64,000 bases of DNA from Patiria miniata (lineage: Eukaryota; Echinodermata; Asteroidea; Valvatida; Asterinidae): positions 18,973,162 to 19,037,161 of the forward strand of contig NW_024037072.1 in NCBI RefSeq assembly GCF_015706575.1, read 5' to 3'. Position numbers and translations under genes: made by a program. This document shows positions 11,416 to 21,110 of this stretch, piece by piece. Each line of letters starts with the position of its first letter. Position 1 is the stretch's first letter. Under the pieces are notes generated by a model that had not been told where the DNA came from, made no database searches, and saw nothing but the letters and a program-made list of their open reading frames with translations.

Positions 11416-12879
11416 TTGCATGATACATTTAAAAAGAAAAGAAGTTTTGGAAGTCACATGAGGGCGCCAGACATCAGCCAAATGAACACAAGTACTCACG
11501 CCGTTGTACATCTCTCTCCCTTTTTTAGATTTTATTCAAGACATTTCAGCAGATTTCCATTCGCATCCTCTGCAAAACAAAATACATAGTGGCAGGCATG
11601 CTGCTGAAATTTAGCTTACAAAAAACCCCCAAATTCTAGCATCTAACGTTTTGATTATGAAGGCAATATCGCTCAAATGTTTAATAACTCACCAACATAA
11701 CCCCAAAAAACACCCACAGATCAAAGACATTACAGAACTTTACTTACAACTTATACATAATTTAGCGTACATATTACATACGTGTAATTTTGTATACTGT
11801 TGCAGCAGTACATTAACAAATAACCACAGAGAAATGGGGTCGAGGCGAAATGACATATATTTAACCCCTACTGATGAGCAACTGGAATGAGGTTAACAGA
11901 AACTATGTCCATTTTCCAGAAAGTAGACATAACCAAGACACCAACGAAGTTATCTAAATGATACAGACTCTATCCACTATGGAAATAAAGCTACAAAGAG
12001 CAAAGCATATCAAACAGTTATTTTGTACACATGTACACAGCGGCCATTCAATCACTGCACTATTCGTCTTGATACTGTCCATTACACGTAACTTTTACGT
12101 CCTTACGGTAACACTAAAATATTCAAATATTTATATACACAACTTGAAGGCCGGTCAACTTTTCCAAGACAATGGAAGAATGAATGGAAAGCAACTACAT
12201 GCAATATTTGGTTATGTCTGTTCTTTTTTTTTTGCCATCTGTTAATACTCCTCACACATTCTATGAAATTTCATGTGAAGTTTATTAGAAATTTGTCACT
12301 TCTTGACAAGGTTTGACAATTAGGCCTAGCGTTTTGAGAAATGGTGGACACGATGGTGGCTTGGGTAAACTCTTTTGTATTCACCCAAATTTTTCCGAAC
12401 CATACAAACATGTACATGTATCTCCAAAGCCAAACAATAGAGGGGAGTTTTTGGTTTTGTTTTTCAGTACAGGGGGAATAATTTTAAGTAAATCACTGAT
12501 TCATTGACATAGAAAACTCACCAAATCATATCAATATTTGGTGAACACAGTTTGAAAAGTTGACAGGCCTCGCAGAAAGCTGGAACATACATGTATGGGC
12601 TGGGTGTTCCTTTATACAGGCAGTCATCATCAACGTGGACAATGGGGGGGGGGGGGGCAAAACTGACAAACCTAATTCCCGTGGACGAAAGTAGTAAAGG
12701 TAGAGCATCTTCACAACAGCAACCTCCTCTGTTAACCCTTAAACTTTCACATCCTTTAAAACCCTTTAAAGGTTTGGAAGATTTTTGTCGCTACTTCAAA
12801 ATTTTAACTACAAAGGCAATTCCGCTAGATTCTGGCACAGTGGAGAATTTTTGAAGGATTTAAGAAAGTTCCAAGAAAC
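11416..12879. other. Downstream flank of the ARPP-19 gene, possible long 3' UTR
   Basis: No coding exon is seen. On the minus strand an AATAAA lies at 12286-12281, about 1.46 kb past the ARPP-19 stop, and could end a long 3' UTR. A G-run lies at about 12643-12656. Confidence 0.35.
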
Positions 12880-13053
12880 TTAGCTTAGACGAGTGAGCTT
12901 TTTGGGGTTCTTGTGTATCTGCCTGGCTTGAGGTAACCTTACTACGTAGGCATCCTTGTTTGGAACTTCCAAACAAGGATGCCTACGTAGTAAGGTTACC
13001 TCAAGCCAGGCAGATACACAAGAACCCCAAAAAGCTTACTCGTCTCAGCTCAG
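12880..13053. repeat. Near-perfect palindrome, 70-bp exact arms with a one-base centre
   Basis: Arms 12896-12965 and 12967-13036 are exact reverse complements around the single base 12966. Imperfect pairing continues to about 12880 and 13053, with scattered single mismatches. It lies 0.7-0.9 kb beyond the ARPP-19 stop, so it may be transcribed as a long hairpin in that gene's 3' UTR. No terminal motif marks it as a standard transposon. Confidence 0.85.
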
Positions 13054-13742
13054 TTTCTGACGTCATGTTTTGGCAAGGCAGCATGTTGTGTTGTATCCAT
13101 TTTGTCACTTCTCATGCTTGTTGTCATCTGTGCTGTCAACGTATATGTACATGTATGGATCTATGAATGTTCTGTTACTCTCTGTAGACCTTAATGCAAT
13201 AAACTGGAGCAGGTTACTTACGGTCAAAATTGATGTAAAATTACTTCAAGCTTTTGTTAAACCAATGAGCTGTGGCAGTCAGGAAAGTGTAAAAAAAAGA
13301 AGTTACACCCGGGTAATTTTGAAAATGAGACTACTCTAAACTGAACAATAATGTATTGGTTGAAGTTGTGACCTATGATTACAATGTTGTACCTTGTTAA
13401 TTTACAAACAAATAACAGGTGTACTATTCTCATTCAACAGGGTTCTTTACAACACACATGTACATGTAGACTAATATTTCCTCCACACGTTAAGAGTTTT
13501 TCCACATAGCCATGCTAAAGTTCAATTCATGGATGCTTAGCACCCAGCTGGACTCCAGATTAAAAAAAATCTTGTTACAATAAAGCCACATACAGCTGGG
13601 CAGTTCCTGGTTTCAAGATCGGAATGGAACTGAAACAGGTTAAGATACATGAAGACCCCAGCAGGTTTAGTGTCAGTTCTGCCCCCCCCCCCTTTTGTTT
13701 TGCCCCTACCTCTCTCGTTACATCCCCCTTCCTCGCCCACTT

Positions 13743-13964
13743 TTACACAGCCAGTTTACTGATCTCGGTGGACTGTTTCCTGTGTGGTATGGAGGCAGGG
13801 GTGGGGATGGTCTTTCCGGTGGCAGGACCCAGGGGGGAGGGGGCAGGCATGGCTCCCCCTACCCTGGCTCCGGCCAGACCCATCGGCTTACCGCTGTTGG
13901 GTCTCAGTTTCATCTTACCGGACTGCTGCTCCATCTGGTAATCCCCAGAGTCAAAATATTTGAC
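13743..13964 (-). CDS. arpp19: ARPP-19/alpha-endosulfine, exon 3 (C-terminal)
   Basis: The exon encodes residues 101-173 and ends with TAA at 13745-13743. It opens after an AG acceptor with V-K-Y-F-D-S-G-D-Y-Q-M, joined in phase 0 to exon 2. Ser106 in FDSGDY corresponds to the Greatwall/MASTL site; once phosphorylated it turns this family into an inhibitor of PP2A-B55 at mitotic entry. The middle (about 112-148) is Gly/Pro/Ala-rich and unlike vertebrate proteins. The end, TGKTIPTPASIPHRKQSTEI then SKLAV, aligns with vertebrate [20 protein letters not shown]. Ser165 in RKQS matches the PKA site of vertebrate ARPP-19/ENSA. Confidence 0.93.
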   Translation of the reverse strand, partial: VKYFDSGDYQMEQQSGKMKLRPNSGKPMGLAGARVGGAMPAPSPLGPATGKTIPTPASIPHRKQSTEISKLAV

Positions 13965-14732
13965 CTATTCCAAGTTGGCATGAAAAGAGACCAAAAAAAA
14001 AAAAACAACATGAATTGAAAATATTGACTTTGTGCATGGAGGTCTGCTGTGGAATGTGGACTAAGTATGACATTTGGAACTACCAAAACTGTGTATTGAG
14101 AGTCCCAAATTTTTAGATAGTGAAACAGGGATGCCAATGGGTTTCTGCTCAGAAACCCACTGAAAATTTGCCATGATCGCAATACATTATCCATACTCAC
14201 ATCGCTGTACCACACACTGATGTATGTCCACAATGAACGTACAATACATAAATTTGTGTATCACGTTAGCATGGCGATTGTCATGGTGCTAGCTGCTTAT
14301 GCACAATGATCTGAAACTCGCACACCAGAACACTTAGCTTTTAAACTATCATACAATGTGAATATGGTGAGTATATGCAGAAAACTTACGCTGGATCTAA
14401 TTTTGTTAATTAGCGCATGAGCAACTGTCAAACAATGCGTAATTTGCTGAATGACGACATAAAGCCTTTTTTTTTCATCTGCACGCAACACATAGATTTC
14501 TGTTCCAGCCTGTGAAGGGCCAGAGTCCCCCCCCCCCCCCAAAAAAATAATATAAATAGCCGGAAAACTGGCATCCGTTGTTCATTTCAGAACATGATTG
14601 TTCATAAAGGTCTACACGATAATACTACCACAGCTGTGCGTCTGTACAGTAAGATACATGTACAAGTGTGTACAGTGAGCTTTATAGCTTTCAGTGTAAA
14701 CTGCCACTTTCACGAGCGTCATTAACGTGAAA

Positions 14733-14931
14733 TATGTTTTGTTTTCCCATGTGGCCTGGTTTTTTTTTTTTTGAAAATTCCCTACAAATGACTTCAACAC
14801 CTTTCTTTTTCATTGTCTGAGAAGATACCAAGTAACTTGTAAAGTTGGTTATGGGTACCCGACCCCATAATCTGGAATCTGTTCCAGACATCAAAGGTCG
14901 GGTACTCCGGTACCTGGTTCAGTGCACACCC
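14733..14931 (+). repeat. Dispersed repeat, copy 1 (partner at 41021-41230)
   Basis: Shared blocks in the same order are GGCCTGG/TGCCTGG, a T-run, GAAAATTC-C-ACAAATGAC, TCATTGTCTGAGAAG, GTAAAGTTGGTTAT, and a closing GGTCGGGTACTCCGGTACC. It sits in intron 2 of the ARPP-19 gene. The family is not recognised. Confidence 0.6.
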
Positions 14932-14955
14932 ACAGTCTTTACTTCTTGTGAAGGT

Positions 14956-14996
14956 CCTCTGACCTTCATTATGACCTCCATAATGAAGGTCAGAGG
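14956..14996. repeat. Perfect 18-bp stem, 5-base loop
   Basis: CCTCTGACCTTCATTATG (14956-14973) and its exact reverse complement (14979-14996) flank ACCTC. The stem carries TGACCT/AGGTCA, the nuclear-receptor half-site word, in everted orientation. It is in intron 2 of ARPP-19. Confidence 0.7.
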
Positions 14997-15037
14997 AAAC
15001 TTGCTCTGTCCATAGAGGGCACTTCTTGCCCATCTAT

Positions 15038-15555
15038 GGGTGCGTTGGAGTAGCTCACCAGGATCGACTTGGGTAAAAGCAGACAGGTCAGCCACGACAG
15101 TCGGGCAATCATGCTCATGGCGGGCAATCACGATCCTCATGTGATGTCCGTAGCCGTGGCCGTAGCCACTGACAAAACGCAGAGTTGTGCAGTCCATTTA
15201 AAAAAAATATTGGATCTTAGTTTGAGATTTACTGCTTTTCAGGCAATTGCAAAACTCAAAAAAGTTGGGCAGGACTTATGCCCTCAAAATTCGCAATGAA
15301 CTCATATATGATTACCTTTAGACTTCAGATAAAGTTAATTTGTAAGTCCACTTGAGATTTCCGCTGTCCGGCCGCCATATTTGTCTGTTTCTTGGAATGA
15401 ACAACGCATGCGTGTGACGTATTTCCACCACTTACTCTGCTCCATGAGCAGGGTCTGTGGTGGCTGACCCAGGTGAGCCCCGAGAATGACGTCAGATATA
15501 ATCAAACGGCACACGGCTGACCCGTATCGACCCGGGTGAGCAAACCAATGCACCC
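15038..15555. mobile_element. 518-bp TIR element (GGGTGCRTTGG ends) in ARPP-19 intron 2
   Basis: The left end GGGTGCGTTGGAGTAGCTCA and the right end, read inverted as GGGTGCATTGGTTTGCTCAC, continue to match through GGRTCGAYWYGGGT. A 92-residue minus-strand frame at 14919-15197 overlaps it and is treated as chance. Superfamily uncertain; hAT is possible from the terminal words. Confidence 0.5.
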
Positions 15556-15594
15556 TATATGATTTTGCCACACTGTTTCCTCGGTAAAACTTAC

Positions 15595-15693
15595 GCCTTT
15601 GTTTAATCTCTTGCGTAGGAAGTCTGAGCCACCAGGTTTCAGCTTGCCGTATTTGGCACTAAGTTTGGCTTCCTCCATCTTTTCAGGGGAGAG
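15595..15693 (-). CDS. arpp19: ARPP-19/alpha-endosulfine, exon 2 (conserved core)
   Basis: The exon encodes 33 residues (68-100): [18 protein letters not shown] then [15 protein letters not shown]. The acceptor is a pyrimidine tract ending CCTGAAG before 15693, and the donor is GGC|GTAAGT at 15595. Vertebrate ARPP-19 has [34 protein letters not shown] here, so nearly every core position is kept. Both junctions are phase 0, so exons 1-2-3 join without adjustment. Confidence 0.95.
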
Positions 15694-15867
15694 CTTCAGG
15701 GCAAGAAAAAAGAAGAAGATAATATTACAAAGGTACATTAGGATTATTTCCAGTTGTCATCATTTCATGAAATGTTAAATTTCAACCATCAAAGTGCAAG
15801 TCACAGGTCACAGTTCACAGGATGTTTCATATTATTATTTACTTTCAGTCAAGTGGGCTTTGCCATA

Positions 15868-16221
15868 ATATTTGGGGGGCCGTATCATAAGTCCGACGCC
15901 TCATAGGTCCGACGCCTCATAAGTCCGAAATTTCGGACTTATGAGGCGTCGGATTTATTTATTTCGCCTCATAGGTCCGACGCCTCATAAGTCCGACGCC
16001 TCATCAGTCCGACGTCGGTAAAACGAGGCGTTTAATTTGTTGGACTTACGAGGCGTCGGAGATATGAGGCGTCGCACCTACGAGGCGTCGGGCTTATGAG
16101 GCGTCGGACCTATGAGGCGTCGGACTTATGGGCCTTTATTTGGTTAGGGGATGCGATTTTGTCGGACATATGAGGCGTCGGACCTATGAGGCGTCGGACT
16201 TATGGGCGGACCCCATATTTG
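15868..16221. mobile_element. 340-bp element made of CCGACGCCTCAT words
   Basis: The element spans 15875-16214, starts GGGGGCCG and ends CGGACCCC (inverted GGGGTCCG), and is flanked by ATATTTG at 15868-15874 and 16215-16221. Its body is about a dozen copies of a 16-bp word (TCCGACGCCTCATAAG and variants) in both orientations, including an exact 20-bp palindrome at 15921-15940. It lies in ARPP-19 intron 1. Confidence 0.7.
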
Positions 16222-16463
16222 GGCGCATGTAGTTTCGTTTTTGAGTGTTTGCAAATGATCCTGCATGTACCGGTATATGGCTTTACAATTCAAACATCTT
16301 GTGCCTGATATAGTCAGACTTTTCTTTTGTTTCAGATAATGCATACATAACCAAGTGTTGCAAAATGAAGTTTTGTATCATGTTGCCACAGCATGGTATT
16401 ATCAATACATTAATTACTTCTCGTAAGATGAACTTGCGTCAGGGTGATGTAAATCAATATTAG

Positions 16464-16824
16464 GTTTTGTCCTTCACCGACGTATAAACACTGTATACTC
16501 AGTGTGTTACCTCCCGAGCGAAAGTTGGAAAATATCACTCGGGTGGGACTCGAACCCACGATCTCCTGCTTTCTAGTGCAGACGTTCTACTACTTGACCT
16601 GATGTACATGTACATGTAGCATACATGCATGATGTACATGCTACATGCACATCAGATTCAATCCAGCCAACCGATCCCGCAAGCTCGTTGGTCGAGTGGT
16701 AAGACGTCTGCACTAGAAAGCAGGTCGTGGGTTCGAGTACCATCCGAGTGATTTTTTTCCAACTTTCACTCGGGAGGTAAGACACATGAGTATACAGTGT
16801 TTATGCGTCGGTGAAGGGCAAAAC
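16464..16824. mobile_element. TIR element holding two inverted tRNA-like halves (copy 2)
   Basis: The ends are GTTTTGTCCTTCACCGAC (16464-16481) and GTCGGTGAAGGGCAAAAC (16807-16824). Left and right halves of about 140-150 bp are near-identical inverted copies around a 16605-16685 spacer, and pairing extends beyond the TIRs (about 16446-16845). The right half reads 5'-3' as a tRNA-like unit: a box-A-like GGTCGAGTGGTAAGA, the arm CTGCACTAGAAAGCAG, and box B GGTTCGAGTACC. It lies in ARPP-19 intron 1. Confidence 0.75.
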
Positions 16825-17111
16825 TTACTAATGATTTACATTAATGACTTGTTACGCTACCGTGACTGGACAAATGTTCAGAGAAAATTGCTAGCGTAAA
16901 GATGTTCCGTCCTAGCTATTTTACAGTAATTCACTGTTGATAACAACCAAAACCATTCAGCTCTAAACATTGCTTGATTACTGGCGACCTGAAAACAATT
17001 CAGCTATCACAGGGTAGACTGGTTCCCATCCCCTTTTAGAATCGATATATGGGGACCGGGAACCAGCCTGCTAGCAGGGTGGATCTGTTTGCGTGCAAAA
17101 GTCTTGTTCAC

Positions 17112-17312
17112 CTGAGGCTTCACGTCCAGCGGTTTCTTAAACGATGCCGCCTGCTGGTTTTCTTTGCCCCCCAGTAATGGCAGAGGGGTGGGCTTGTCTT
17201 CAATGACCTCGGGTTCCTGTGTGGTCTCCACCTCAGCCGTTACCTGCGCTTCTGGTTTGGGTTCTTGCTCAGTTGCCTGGGGCTTTTCAGCCTTAACGCT
17301 GTCGTCAGACAT
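17112..17312 (-). CDS. arpp19: ARPP-19/alpha-endosulfine, exon 1 (N-terminal extension)
   Basis: The exon encodes residues 1-67 from ATG at 17312-17310 to VKPQ, then the donor CAG|GTGAAC at 17112/17111. It is rich in Glu, Pro, Gln, Thr and Lys with no hydrophobic core, so it is probably disordered. The full protein is 173 residues, against about 112-121 for vertebrate ARPP-19/ENSA, and the surplus lies here and in the exon 3 linker. This cytosolic regulator acts with Greatwall kinase and PP2A-B55. No TATA box was recognised upstream; the stretch 17313-17390 is probably 5' UTR or promoter. The start is the first in-frame ATG and its context (cacaATGtc) is acceptable. Confidence 0.88.
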
Positions 17313-17962
17313 TGTGGATTGTTTATGGAGTGGCTGGAGCGAAGACTAAGTTCAAACTGAGCAGGGTTGCTGTGGATGAAAGAAATCAAGCAGGAAGGTA
17401 CAGTGTATTACAGGTATTAAATATGGGTCTCATAAAGTACTTCATTATAACATTTTTAAACCTTAATCAAACTGAGTTGGTCATATGAGTGTCATGATCA
17501 ATAATAACTTACTAAAAGCTATCAGTCCTGTGTAAAAAAAAAACACAGAAAGAAAAGTAAACAACATTGTGCCCATTGATGTTTGCAAACTGCTACTGGC
17601 CAAGTTCATTCAAACAAATAATTGTAAAACCCCACTGTGCAAGCAAAAGAATCAAAACATGCCAAACACACTACCATGAAATAACTACCTACATGTACCG
17701 ATAAGACCTGTCATACAGTTTCAGGGAAGATTATTTGGAATCAAAGGAACCAGTGCTTCTGACATGTCTGACATTTCTCAACCTGAAATCATGTCAAAAA
17801 TTCTACCAAGAGGAAAAAGTGTGTGTTTCTGCCAGGAAATCCTAGTACAAGGAGAACCTAGTTTTTCGATGCCACTTTGGTGGTGCTCGCGTTGTGCACT
17901 TGGTCACAAATACATGTACTTCACTTTGGTCACTTTCAATAAAAGTGGCATCGATAAATTGG
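17313..17962. other. Upstream flank of the ARPP-19 gene
   Basis: This should hold the ARPP-19 promoter, but no TATA box or GC-rich island is evident. No other gene is supported. Confidence 0.35.
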
Positions 17963-18165
17963 GGAAAAAAATGTTGCAACAAGACGCCACGTCCGCGATT
18001 GTGTACAAAGTCTATGGAGAGTCAAGAACATTTTCAAAGTATTTCCCAAACAAATTTGGAAATGTTTCTCAGTCCCAGATACATGTCTTATCACCAGTTT
18101 TGCAATGACCTTAATTGATATGATATGAAGAAAAAAAGTGGCATCCTGTTGCAACATTTTTTTCC
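17963..18165. repeat. 203-bp TIR repeat (GGAAAAAAATGTTGCAACA)
   Basis: Exact 19-bp inverted ends lie at 17963-17981 and 18147-18165, followed inward by related GACGCCAC / GTGGCATC words. No target duplication is obvious. Confidence 0.5.
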
Positions 18166-18169
18166 GTAA

Positions 18170-19740
18170 AATTTTCCATGGGCAAACAGTGGGCATCATA
18201 TACTTCAGCCTACCCAGAAACAGAATGCCAGAGGGCGCTGTCTATAATGTAGGCCTACATTGAGTCCGTCGTTTTTGAAATCATTAATGTTACTCATCAT
18301 ACTCATTGTCATTAACAAATTGAGATTAAAATTTGGCAGTGTATATTTGACCGTGAACCGGTCTCGATTGTATTCAGTATTGAACTGGTATGGCACTGAA
18401 CATGCGCAGTGAGTGTTTGTTGGGGTACTTAGACATTTTTACCGCGATAAATCTTTTTCCGCGCTAACATTTTTCATTGTGACGTCGTGTTGAGGAGATG
18501 GGAGTCAGACCTATTACAATTTTTGACTTAATTTCCTTTAAAAAAAAGTCCTCCATAGCCACGAATCAGAAAAAGAAGCTGAAATATTCCACAACTACAT
18601 GTAAATATACGATTTTATTTCAAACAATAAAGAAGACTATAGTTGTTTCGCTCAAGAACTTTTTTTTATTGAATATAACTAAAAATACTTTAAATATTTA
18701 GTATCTTGCACTCTCTCAAATATGTTTGTATGATTGTTACCATACAATTTGTGATTTACTTCCGTCTGAAATCTGAATATAATTTGTATTTTCCGATTTT
18801 CACAACATGAAAAGGCACAACATAAGAAGATGTTGATTCTTTTTGAGATAATTCTTTAAACTATGTTTATAGATGATTGACCTTACAAACTAGTCATCAG
18901 GAAAATGTAGCAATTTAAGGGGTGGGGTGGCCTCTGGATTGGCCCTCTCATGAACCTGCTTCCAAAACTGTAAGTTTTTTTACAAACATTACAGAAAGAC
19001 CAATTGAAGTTGCTGCAGCAGAAAATTCTCAATTTTTTCCGACCTCCAAACTATACTGCACGAAATGTTTGGCCTCAAAATTTCACAAGTATCATCTTGA
19101 TGTTGATAGGTACCTCCGGGGTGGGTTGAAATCCCTAAAATTTCAAATGAAATGTGAAATTTACAAGAATTTCGTTCACCAGGATCATTGGAGTCTCGCA
19201 CTCGTCCGTCACTCATCGTTTGCTGTGACTGAGGGCGCTTTAATTCTCTTGACCAACTACAGCGCGGCTTTCATTCCGAGAGTGTCTCCGTGCCTCGTGC
19301 ATAGTCTGGTTCCCAGACCAAAAGATTCTGAATTTTCCTGATGAATCTTAGGCTGCATCCGAATCAGTTATCTAGAACTAGGTCTATATTTTGAACAGAT
19401 TCTTGGGGTAGAAATCACGATTTTCCTGTGCGGTTTGTGCCTTGCGATTCAGCACGCCGTGCGTGCTCACGGTACATCGCACGGTGATCGCCATCTTTAT
19501 TTTCGGGTCGCGTGTTCGTCGCGCTGTCATCTTCATTTTACCCCCATATTTCCCTCAAAAAATCAAAACCCTGCCCTCTATCTATGACATACCTGTTTTT
19601 TGAGAATGTCGCCAACTAGTTTGGTCAGTCCAATAATTTTAAAGTGGATTTTGTTCCCTTATTAATATAGGAACCGGGCCCACTACACGATCACCCCTTA
19701 TCTAGCCCAGGTGGACTCCCTTTCCTCCCTACGTAACGGA
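18170..19740. other. Intergenic DNA; long chance frame
   Basis: A 139-codon plus-strand frame at 18922-19341 has no recognisable domain, signal or splice logic and is not called. AGAGGGCGCT occurs at 18230-18239. A hairpin GGACTCCCT...AGGGAGTCC lies at about 19713-19749. Confidence 0.45.
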
Positions 19741-21110
19741 GGGAGTCCAGGGTATAAAGTGCTCAAAACCGGGCGAAAAAATTTATGACCGATTTTTTCA
19801 ATATGTTTACCTTGATGGAGAAGCCAATTTTTACGTCGTAGTATTCTATGTGTCCTTATCTATTGGGCCGCTGGGCTCAGAAATTCCATATGCGATGCTG
19901 ACCGACCTTAATCTGGAAAACAAACTTGAAAGCAACGTTAAACTTGTACGTGTTTGTAGACTCATTTCATCAGTTTCTCACTGCCGAGTCTATTCTAGCC
20001 CAACCTCGTACCCAGGGTGTCGAGCAGTACGCGCCCACCACTACCTGCTCTCTCACCCTGGTATTGGATCATTTGCATGTGCAAGATTTTTGCACACGTA
20101 TGCAAATGAGGAACAGTCTGGTGCCTGGATATATATGCGTTACACATTAGCGTTTGTTTTTGTATGCGGTGTCTGGGGTAAAAACAGAGTCAATTCGTAG
20201 CAGCGCGAGCACGGCGTGAGTTACGAAAACACGATTTTTGAAATCAAACTGTTACGATCTTATCGAGACAACATGCAGTATCATATTTCATATTAATATG
20301 AGCAAATTGGAAAGGAAATTAGTATTTTCGAGAAGGCGTGGACGAATGATCGCGAAAACACGTACTGCACGTTGTGAATATATAGCACCAAGTACACGAT
20401 AAAAATCCATTACTAGCCAATTGCGGTATCCAATCAGGATACAGGAAGAAAGTTTCCTATCCAGGGTTTACTATTGGAAACGCGGTTGGAAATAAAGTAA
20501 GCACTGGGGACGAGGTTGATTATAGCCGTACATGATGTACGTCTGTGCAGCGTGTTGTCTGGTTCCCTAGACCGGACAATTATTCTCGACGCTCATATCA
20601 CGTCTTGTCCGGGGGCCAGACTATGCAACATGAATATGCAGTGCGCACGCGCGATTTGCTTAGTAACCACCCTCATACGAACGCGCACTTACTTGAAGGC
20701 GCGGTCACTAATCGGTCCACGTTTCGGCTTTGGTCATTGGTTGAGCGTTTTCGTGACATCGGTTGGCTGGAGTGACGTCACGGTTCCAACCAAAACTAAA
20801 CAAATGAGGGCGCTAGCGTGCGTGCGCGCTTTCGTACGCACGTACATTATTGTACATGACGTACGACTCTGGGAATAAACTGATGAAAAGAGACTACAAA
20901 CACGTACAAGTTTAACGCTGCTTTAGAGTTTATTTTCCTGATTAATGTCGGTCAGCATCACATATGGAATTCCTGAACCCAGTGGCCCAATAGGTAAGGA
21001 CACATAAAAAATATAGGCGTGAAATAAGCTTCTGTAATGAGGTAAAACGTAACAAAAATCTGGTCCAAATTTTGGGTGGTCTTATGTAAAGAATTCTGGT
21101 CCTGGACGTT
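19741..21110. mobile_element. Foldback element carrying a nested Mutator-like copy
   Basis: The left arm (about 19741-19984) and right arm (about 20870-21110) are inverted copies. For example GTGTCCTTATCTATTGGGCC at 19850 pairs with GGCCCAATAGGTAAGGACAC near 20990. Identity is high near CGTTAAACTTGTACGTGTTT and falls outward. The interior holds GC-rich unique sequence (20528-20869) and the insertion at 20001-20518. Outer limits are approximate. Confidence 0.65.
19992..20527 (+). mobile_element. Mutator-like nonautonomous element, copy 2 (uninterrupted)
   Basis: The element is 20001-20518 (518 bp), with ends CAACCTCGTACCCAG and CTGGGGACGAGGTTG. It is flanked by ATTCTAGCC (19992-20000) and ATTATAGCC (20519-20527), a 9-bp duplication with one change. 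It gives the uninterrupted reference for the copy at 9974-11406. Conserved interior words are ATTTGCATG, GGTGTCTGGGGTAAAAACAG and GAAGGCGTGGACGAATGATC. Confidence 0.8.

Noticed and set aside
14919-15197. 92-codon minus-strand frame inside ARPP-19 intron 2
   Set aside because: It overlaps the left part of the TIR element at 15038-15555 and a hairpin, so it was judged a chance frame.
15875-16214. CRISPR-like array
   Set aside because: The repeated word occurs in both orientations with no uniform spacers, inside TIRs and a duplication, in a eukaryotic intron.
17764-18108. 114-codon plus-strand frame
   Set aside because: It overlaps an inverted-repeat element (17963-18165) and resembles no protein family.
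18922-19341. 139-codon plus-strand frame
   Set aside because: It is the longest frame outside the GPCR and LINE, but it has no domain, signal peptide, splice sites or promoter, and its composition follows the surrounding DNA.
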